Assembly (NCBI GenBank): GCA_020048405.1
Contig: JAIFMP010000027.1
Coordinates: forward strand, 1-53,702
DNA from: Hydrogenophaga sp.
Lineage (GTDB): Bacteria > Pseudomonadota > Gammaproteobacteria > Burkholderiales > Burkholderiaceae_C
Length of the DNA stretch: 53,702 nucleotides
Direction: 5' to 3'
Below the pieces are notes generated by a model. The model was not told where the DNA came from. It was given only the letters and a program-made list of their open reading frames with translations, and ran no database searches. The position numbers were made by a program, and so were the translations under genes. Positions 49,675 through 53,702 of the stretch are shown here, one piece after another (within the stretch, counting starts at the first letter, position 1; every line of letters begins with the position of its first letter).

Positions 49675-50682
49675 ATGCGCACTTCAACACCCAACTCCCT
49701 CACCCCAATCGACTCCCCGCAGCGCCGCCGCTGCCTGCAAGCTGCTGTGCTGGCAACGCTGCCCACGTTGGCCACCGGCCAGGCGTTGCCCTCCAAAGGC
49801 ATCAAGATCATCGTGCCGTTTGCTGCCGGCGCCGGTACAGACGCCGTCGGTCGCCTGCTGGCCGACAAACTCGGTGGCGTGCTGGGCACAACAGTGGTGG
49901 TGGACAACAAAACCGGCGCGTCAGGCGCCATTGGCTCCCGCTACGTGGCCAACAGCCCTGCCGACGGCAGCACGTTGCTGCTGGTGGCTGCGCCGTTCAC
50001 CACCGTGCCTGCAGCCATGGCAACCGCCGGTTACGACCCGGTGCGTGACTTCACGCCCGTGGGCATGGTGGCCAGCGGCCCACTGGTGTGGGCAGCCAAC
50101 AAAGACCTGCCCGCCCGCACCCTGCCCGAACTGGTGGCACTGGCCCGACGCCAACCGGGCAAGCTGAACTACGGTTCCGCAGGCACCGGTGGCATCAACC
50201 ACCTGGTGCTGGAGTTGCTGAAAGCCCGCTCGGGCACCTTCATCACACACATTCCGTACCGGGGCATTGCCCCCGCAACCATTGACACCATCTCCGGCGA
50301 GATCCAGTTCCTGACAGGCACCATTCCTGCGCTGGCACCTTTCATCCGTGACGGCAAACTGCGGGCGCTGGCCGTGACCAGCGCCCAGCGGTCACCTGCA
50401 CTGCCCGATGTGCCCAGCATGACCGAGGCGGGCATGGCCGACTTCAATGTGCTGAACTATTTCGGGCTGATGGCCCCCAAGGGCACCCCGCCCGGCGTGA
50501 CCCAAGCCCTGAACACCGCCCTGGCGCAGGTACTGGCCATGCCCGACGTGAAAGAGCGCTTTGCCAAGGACGCCCTGGCCCCCATGCCGGGCAGCCCGGA
50601 AGCACTGATGGCGTTTGTGGAAGCAGACGCTGCAGGCTGGCGCAAGTTGGTGACCAGGCAGAACCTGAAGCTGGAAGGCTGA
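49675..50682 (+). CDS. Bug-family (TctC-like) periplasmic solute receptor
   Basis: A protein of 335 residues. After an N-terminal export signal with Q-R-R-R-C-L-Q-A-A-V-L-A-T-L it shows the Bug fold: I-K-I-I-V-P-F-A-A-G-A-G-T-D, V-V-D-N-K-T-G-A-S-G-A-I-G and Y-G-S-A-G-T-G-G-I-N-H-L are the ligand-binding loops. These receptors bind carboxylates for tripartite tricarboxylate transporters and are extremely numerous in Burkholderiales, often as orphans. No tctA or tctB gene is adjacent, so this is an orphan receptor. It starts just upstream of, and diverges from, the DUF599 gene. Confidence 0.9.
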   Translation: MRTSTPNSLTPIDSPQRRRCLQAAVLATLPTLATGQALPSKGIKIIVPFAAGAGTDAVGRLLADKLGGVLGTTVVVDNKTGASGAIGSRYVANSPADGSTLLLVAAPFTTVPAAMATAGYDPVRDFTPVGMVASGPLVWAANKDLPARTLPELVALARRQPGKLNYGSAGTGGINHLVLELLKARSGTFITHIPYRGIAPATIDTISGEIQFLTGTIPALAPFIRDGKLRALAVTSAQRSPALPDVPSMTEAGMADFNVLNYFGLMAPKGTPPGVTQALNTALAQVLAMPDVKERFAKDALAPMPGSPEALMAFVEADAAGWRKLVTRQNLKLEG

Positions 50683-50707
50683 GGCCCCGGTAGAGGTGCC
50701 CAACACG

Positions 50708-51274
50708 TCAGTTCTTGAACCTGGCTGCAGTGGCGGCCACGCGGGCACCAAACAGGCGGGCGGTTTCCAGGTCACCGGGCAGCATTTCGGCGGCACCTGC
50801 GTCGGAGGGGCTTTGCGCCATGGCCCCGCTGAACGAGCCCACGTAGTTGATGTCGTTGCGCTGCGCGGCCTTGCTGTTGCTGGGCATCAGGCCCGTGCCC
50901 ACCCAGATACCGCTGTGCTGCATGGCCAAAGTGAACAGGTATTGCAAAGTGGTGGCCTTGTCGCCGTTCATCGTGGCGCTGTTGGTGAAACCGGCAAACA
51001 CCTTGTCTTTCCAGGCCTGGCTGAACCAGGCTTTGCTGGACGCATCGGCAAACTTTTTGAACTGCCAGCTCACGGTACCCATGTAGGTGGGTGAACCCAT
51101 GATGATGGCGTCGGCCGCGTTGAGTGCGGCCCAGCCTGCGTCGCTGACGTTGCCGTCGGCGTCGATGGCCACCAGCTCGGCACCGGCACCGTCGGCCACC
51201 GATTGCGCCATGCGCTGGGTGTGGCCGTAACCCGAGTGGTAAACAACGACGGTGTTGACAGATGCGTTTGACAT
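50708..51274 (-). CDS. Flavodoxin-like NAD(P)H-dependent oxidoreductase (WrbA family)
   Basis: A protein of 188 residues from ATG 51274, preceded by AAGGAGA at six nt. The FMN phosphate loop V-V-Y-H-S-G-Y-G-H-T-Q-R-M-A is at the N-terminus, G-S-P-T-Y-M-G-T-V-S-W-Q-F-K is the second FMN contact, and F-T-N-S-A-T-M-N-G-D-K and G-S-F-S-G-A-M-A-Q are later flavin-binding loops. Members reduce quinones or other substrates and guard against oxidative stress. It is followed by two pirin genes in the same direction, a grouping that suggests a stress-response unit. Confidence 0.88.
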   Translation of the reverse strand: MSNASVNTVVVYHSGYGHTQRMAQSVADGAGAELVAIDADGNVSDAGWAALNAADAIIMGSPTYMGTVSWQFKKFADASSKAWFSQAWKDKVFAGFTNSATMNGDKATTLQYLFTLAMQHSGIWVGTGLMPSNSKAAQRNDINYVGSFSGAMAQSPSDAGAAEMLPGDLETARLFGARVAATAARFKN

Positions 51275-51318
51275 GAAAAATCTCCTTGAGTGGGTGAACA
51301 ACGAACGGGGAAAAACAG

Positions 51319-52206
51319 TTACCGGCTGAACGAAGGCGCCAAGTGCCCCATCGCACCGGCCTGGTAGGCCTGAGCGTAGGCGGCCACCTCGGCCCGAGAA
51401 GTGCCCACAAATGGGCCCCAGGGCACCACCGGCTCGCGCAGCGGCAGGCCTGAAAACACGGCCACCTGGGCACCCTCAGTGCCTGCCAGCAGGCGCAAAT
51501 CGGTGGGGCCATCGCCTTGAGCCGATGAATCAAAGACCATAGCTGCTAGCGCAATACCATCAAGCTCAAGAGGCACTTTTGATTCAAAAATTTGGCCAGC
51601 CACCACCAGTGCAAAGCCTTGGTGCCCGGCGGGCAATGTCAAGCGCACGTCGGCGTGGGGTTGCAGCGTCACGTCCAGCAGGTTGACACGGGTAGCCCAT
51701 CGCGGGTCTCGGGCAATGGGCGACGCCTGGCCGCCCCACTCACCCGCAACCACCCGCACACTGGCACCGTCCAAAGCCACCACCGGGATGTCGGCAGCGG
51801 GCACCTTGAACACGGCGGGCGCGTTCTGCTTGTGGGCGCTGGCCATGTTCACAAAAATCTGCAGGCCGATGGCGGGCACGCCTGGTGTGGCCGGGGTTTC
51901 TTCGTGAACCATTCCGCTGCCCGCCTGTAGCCAATGCAGGCTGCCGGGGGCAATCACACTGTCGTCACCCAGGCTGTCGCGGTTGCGCACACCACCGGGG
52001 CTGCCGGGCAGCAGATAACTGATGGCACTCATGCCACCGTGCGGATGCGGCAGGAAAAAGTTGTGCGGCATGTGGAACACATCCACGCCAATGAAGGGGT
52101 CCACCAGTCCCAGGTGCTGGGGGTGGAACACATGGGCGTGGGTGTGGTCGTCAAACCGGTGGAACGGCAAGGCAAATGCCGAATGCAGGCCGCGCAAGGG
52201 GTTCAT
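51319..52206 (-). CDS. Pirin family protein 1
   Basis: A protein of 295 residues from ATG 52206. The N-terminal cupin carries the metal site as H-N-F-F-L-P-H-P-H-G-G-M-S and H-E-E-T-P with later G-S-G-M-V-H, the histidine pattern of pirins (quercetinase-like, iron). The C-terminal cupin is metal-free and ends with the pirin_C stretch L-P-L-R-E-P-V-V-P-W-G-P-F-V. Pirins act as redox-dependent co-regulators or quercetin dioxygenases. It lies 44 nt upstream of the WrbA-like gene and follows the second pirin after 25 nt, probably one transcript. Confidence 0.88.
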   Translation of the reverse strand: MNPLRGLHSAFALPFHRFDDHTHAHVFHPQHLGLVDPFIGVDVFHMPHNFFLPHPHGGMSAISYLLPGSPGGVRNRDSLGDDSVIAPGSLHWLQAGSGMVHEETPATPGVPAIGLQIFVNMASAHKQNAPAVFKVPAADIPVVALDGASVRVVAGEWGGQASPIARDPRWATRVNLLDVTLQPHADVRLTLPAGHQGFALVVAGQIFESKVPLELDGIALAAMVFDSSAQGDGPTDLRLLAGTEGAQVAVFSGLPLREPVVPWGPFVGTSRAEVAAYAQAYQAGAMGHLAPSFSR

Positions 52207-52231
52207 GGCGCTGTGCTGTTTTTGACAGGTT

Positions 52232-52933
52232 TCAACCGGCCAGGTCAAACACCAGGGCCTCGGCATCGGTGGCCTGGCCCAGGGTCAACAGGGCTTCGTT
52301 TTCCAGCAGCGCGGCGTCACCGGTTTGCAGGGGCTGGCCGTTCACACTCAATGCGCCGCGCACCAGCTGCACCCATGCCTTGCGGCCTAGTGCCAGTGGC
52401 AGGCTGGCCTGCTCGCTGCCGGTCAGCAGGGTGGCATAGATGCGGGCATCGGCGTGCGCCGTGACAGAGCCTTCGGCCCCATCGGGCGACACCACCAGCC
52501 GCAGACGGCCCTGCTTGTCGGCGTCGGCAAAGGTTTTCTGCTCGTAGCCTGGGGCAATGCCTGCGGTGTGGGGCTCGATCCAGATCTGGAAAAAGTGCGT
52601 GGTGGCATCTGCCGCGTGGTTGAACTCGCTGTGGCGCACGCCGCGCCCTGCGCTCATGCGTTGCACATCGCCGGGGGGGATGGAGGTGCCATTGCCCATG
52701 CTGTCCTGGTGCGCCAGGCTGCCCGACACCACGTAGCTGATGATTTCCATGTCACGGTGGCCGTGCTCGCCAAAACCCATGCCGGCGGCAATGCGGTCTT
52801 CGTTGATGACGCGCAGGTTGCCCCAGCCCATCCACTGCGGGTCGTAGTAGCCGGCAAATGAAAAGCTGTGCTGGCTCTTGAGCCAGCCATGGTCGGCGTG
52901 GCCACGTTCTGAGGACTTGCGGATGCGGATCAT
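52232..52933 (-). CDS. Pirin family protein 2 (YhhW-like)
   Basis: A protein of 233 residues from ATG 52933, with GGAG six nt upstream. H-S-F-S-F-A-G-Y-Y-D-P-Q-W-M-G-W-G, the start of the YhhW-type pirin cupin, is followed by the metal histidines in G-E-H-G-H-R-D-M-E and R-H-S-E-F-N-H. Homologues include E. coli YhhW, a quercetinase in vitro. It is the first gene of the leftward pirin-pirin-WrbA group and is divergent from the LysR gene, across a 123-nt region that probably holds the control sites for both. Confidence 0.9.
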   Translation of the reverse strand: MIRIRKSSERGHADHGWLKSQHSFSFAGYYDPQWMGWGNLRVINEDRIAAGMGFGEHGHRDMEIISYVVSGSLAHQDSMGNGTSIPPGDVQRMSAGRGVRHSEFNHAADATTHFFQIWIEPHTAGIAPGYEQKTFADADKQGRLRLVVSPDGAEGSVTAHADARIYATLLTGSEQASLPLALGRKAWVQLVRGALSVNGQPLQTGDAALLENEALLTLGQATDAEALVFDLAG

Positions 52934-53056
52934 GGCGGGTCTCCTGTGTGTGGGCGGTGATGGAATGTGGGGTCAACTGTAGGTGGCTCAACCCGCGCAA
53001 ACGGCCGTGCAGTTTGATGGCATCATTCGATTCAACTGAACGAAAGCCACAAAACC

Positions 53057-53702
53057 ATGCGGAAAACAGGCCCATCTGGAACCAGCCACGCGCCATCGGC
53101 GCGGGCAGTGTTGTCACCCGAAAACCTGTCGCTGATCGACGCAGTGGCACGCAACGGCAGCATGGCGGCGGCCGCCCGCGAGCTGGGCCTGGTGCCCAGC
53201 GCCCTGACCTACCGCGTGCGCCAGATTGAAGACGCGCTGGACGTGCTGGTGTTCGACCGCAGCGCGCGCCAGGCCCGCATCACCCCCGCCGGGGCGGAGT
53301 TGCTGCGCAGCGGCGAACACCTGCTGCGCGAACTGGATGCCGTGGCCGAGCGCGTCAAACGCGTGGCCACCGGCTGGGAGCCGCAATTCACGGTGGTGGC
53401 CGACGCCATCATTTCGCGCACCACGTTGTTCGAGCTGTGTGAGGCGTTTTACGCGCTGGGAGCGCCCACGCGGCTGCGCATCCGCAACGAAACGCTGACG
53501 GGCACGCTGGAGTCGTTGCTGGGCGGCAAGTCAGACCTGGCGCTGGGGGTGAGCGCCGATGGCAGCTCGTACGCGGGGTTTCAGGCTCTGCCGTTGGGCG
53601 ACGTGCCGTTTCGCTTTGCTGTGGCGCCGCACCACCCGCTGGCCCCCGCGCCAGAGCCGCTGGCCGACGCACTGATTGGCCAGCACCGCGCCGTGGCCGT
53701 GG
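53057..53702 (+). CDS. LysR-family transcriptional regulator, cut by the window end
   Basis: ATG 53057 opens a frame that stays open to the last base (215 codons seen). The LysR winged HTH is clear: L-S-L-I-D-A-V-A-R-N-G-S-M-A-A-A-A-R-E-L and V-P-S-A-L-T-Y-R-V-R-Q-I-E-D-A-L-D, then V-L-V-F-D-R-S-A-R. The effector-binding domain begins near V-V-A-D-A-I and runs on beyond the window. It is divergent from the pirin genes, the standard layout for a LysR regulator of the neighbouring operon. Its ligand is unknown. Confidence 0.9.
   Translation, partial: MRKTGPSGTSHAPSARAVLSPENLSLIDAVARNGSMAAAARELGLVPSALTYRVRQIEDALDVLVFDRSARQARITPAGAELLRSGEHLLRELDAVAERVKRVATGWEPQFTVVADAIISRTTLFELCEAFYALGAPTRLRIRNETLTGTLESLLGGKSDLALGVSADGSSYAGFQALPLGDVPFRFAVAPHHPLAPAPEPLADALIGQHRAVAV

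Overview
The window comes from a betaproteobacterium, most likely Comamonadaceae (Acidovorax/Rhodoferax/Polaromonas/Limnohabitans type). This rests on the high-GC codon use, the order ribE-ribBA-ribH-nusB-aminotransferase-ybgC-tolQRA, a RibBA with a degenerate GTP-cyclohydrolase half, and the Bug-type solute receptor. No species can be named from the sequence alone.

Layout. (1) 1-3518: chromosomal core with the riboflavin genes, nusB, a damaged aminotransferase gene and the first 33 or so codons of ybgC. (2) About 3494-31538: a 28-kb genomic island inserted inside ybgC, exactly in the codons of the catalytic D-T-D-x-G motif. It carries, from left to right, a hotdog thioesterase, an XRE regulator with a divergent unknown gene, two truncated gene fragments, a BREX type 1 phage-defence cluster on the minus strand (brxR-brxA-brxB-brxC-coiled-coil gene-pglX-accessory genes-pglZ-brxL), a 0.7-kb AT-rich spacer, and a right-hand module of three tandem tyrosine recombinases plus a small HTH/coiled-coil protein. 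(3) 31539-34064: the rest of ybgC, then tolQ-tolR-tolA. (4) 34083-38005: GntR regulator with a polar amino-acid ABC transporter whose ATPase gene has an amber codon. (5) 38022-53702: core genes (dnaE, a hybrid histidine kinase, two chemoreceptors, a DUF599 membrane protein, a Bug receptor, a WrbA-like flavoprotein, two pirins and a LysR regulator cut by the window end).

The most interesting part is the island. The recombinase quartet resembles the GmtY/GmtZ/GmtX (Gamma-Mobile-Trio) and Tn554 TnpA/B/C groups, here with three integrases instead of two and in a betaproteobacterium. It inserted into ybgC, and it brings its own hotdog thioesterase next to the broken gene, reading in the host operon direction. 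Inside BREX, the 3' end of pglX occurs twice (195 nt, about 95% identical). Each copy overlaps by 8 nt the start of a different HEPN-type (R-x4-H) gene, which points to exchange of pglX-HEPN units. PglX itself is mosaic: the segment after the NPPY motif is far more AT-rich than its flanks.

A caution for the whole window: many genes carry short out-of-frame deletions or frameshifts (aminotransferase, brxL, a HEPN gene, brxR, dnaE, the histidine kinase) or a nonsense codon (the ABC ATPase). Because dnaE is normally essential, at least some of these may be sequence or assembly errors rather than real decay. The BREX system cannot be called dead or alive until this is settled.
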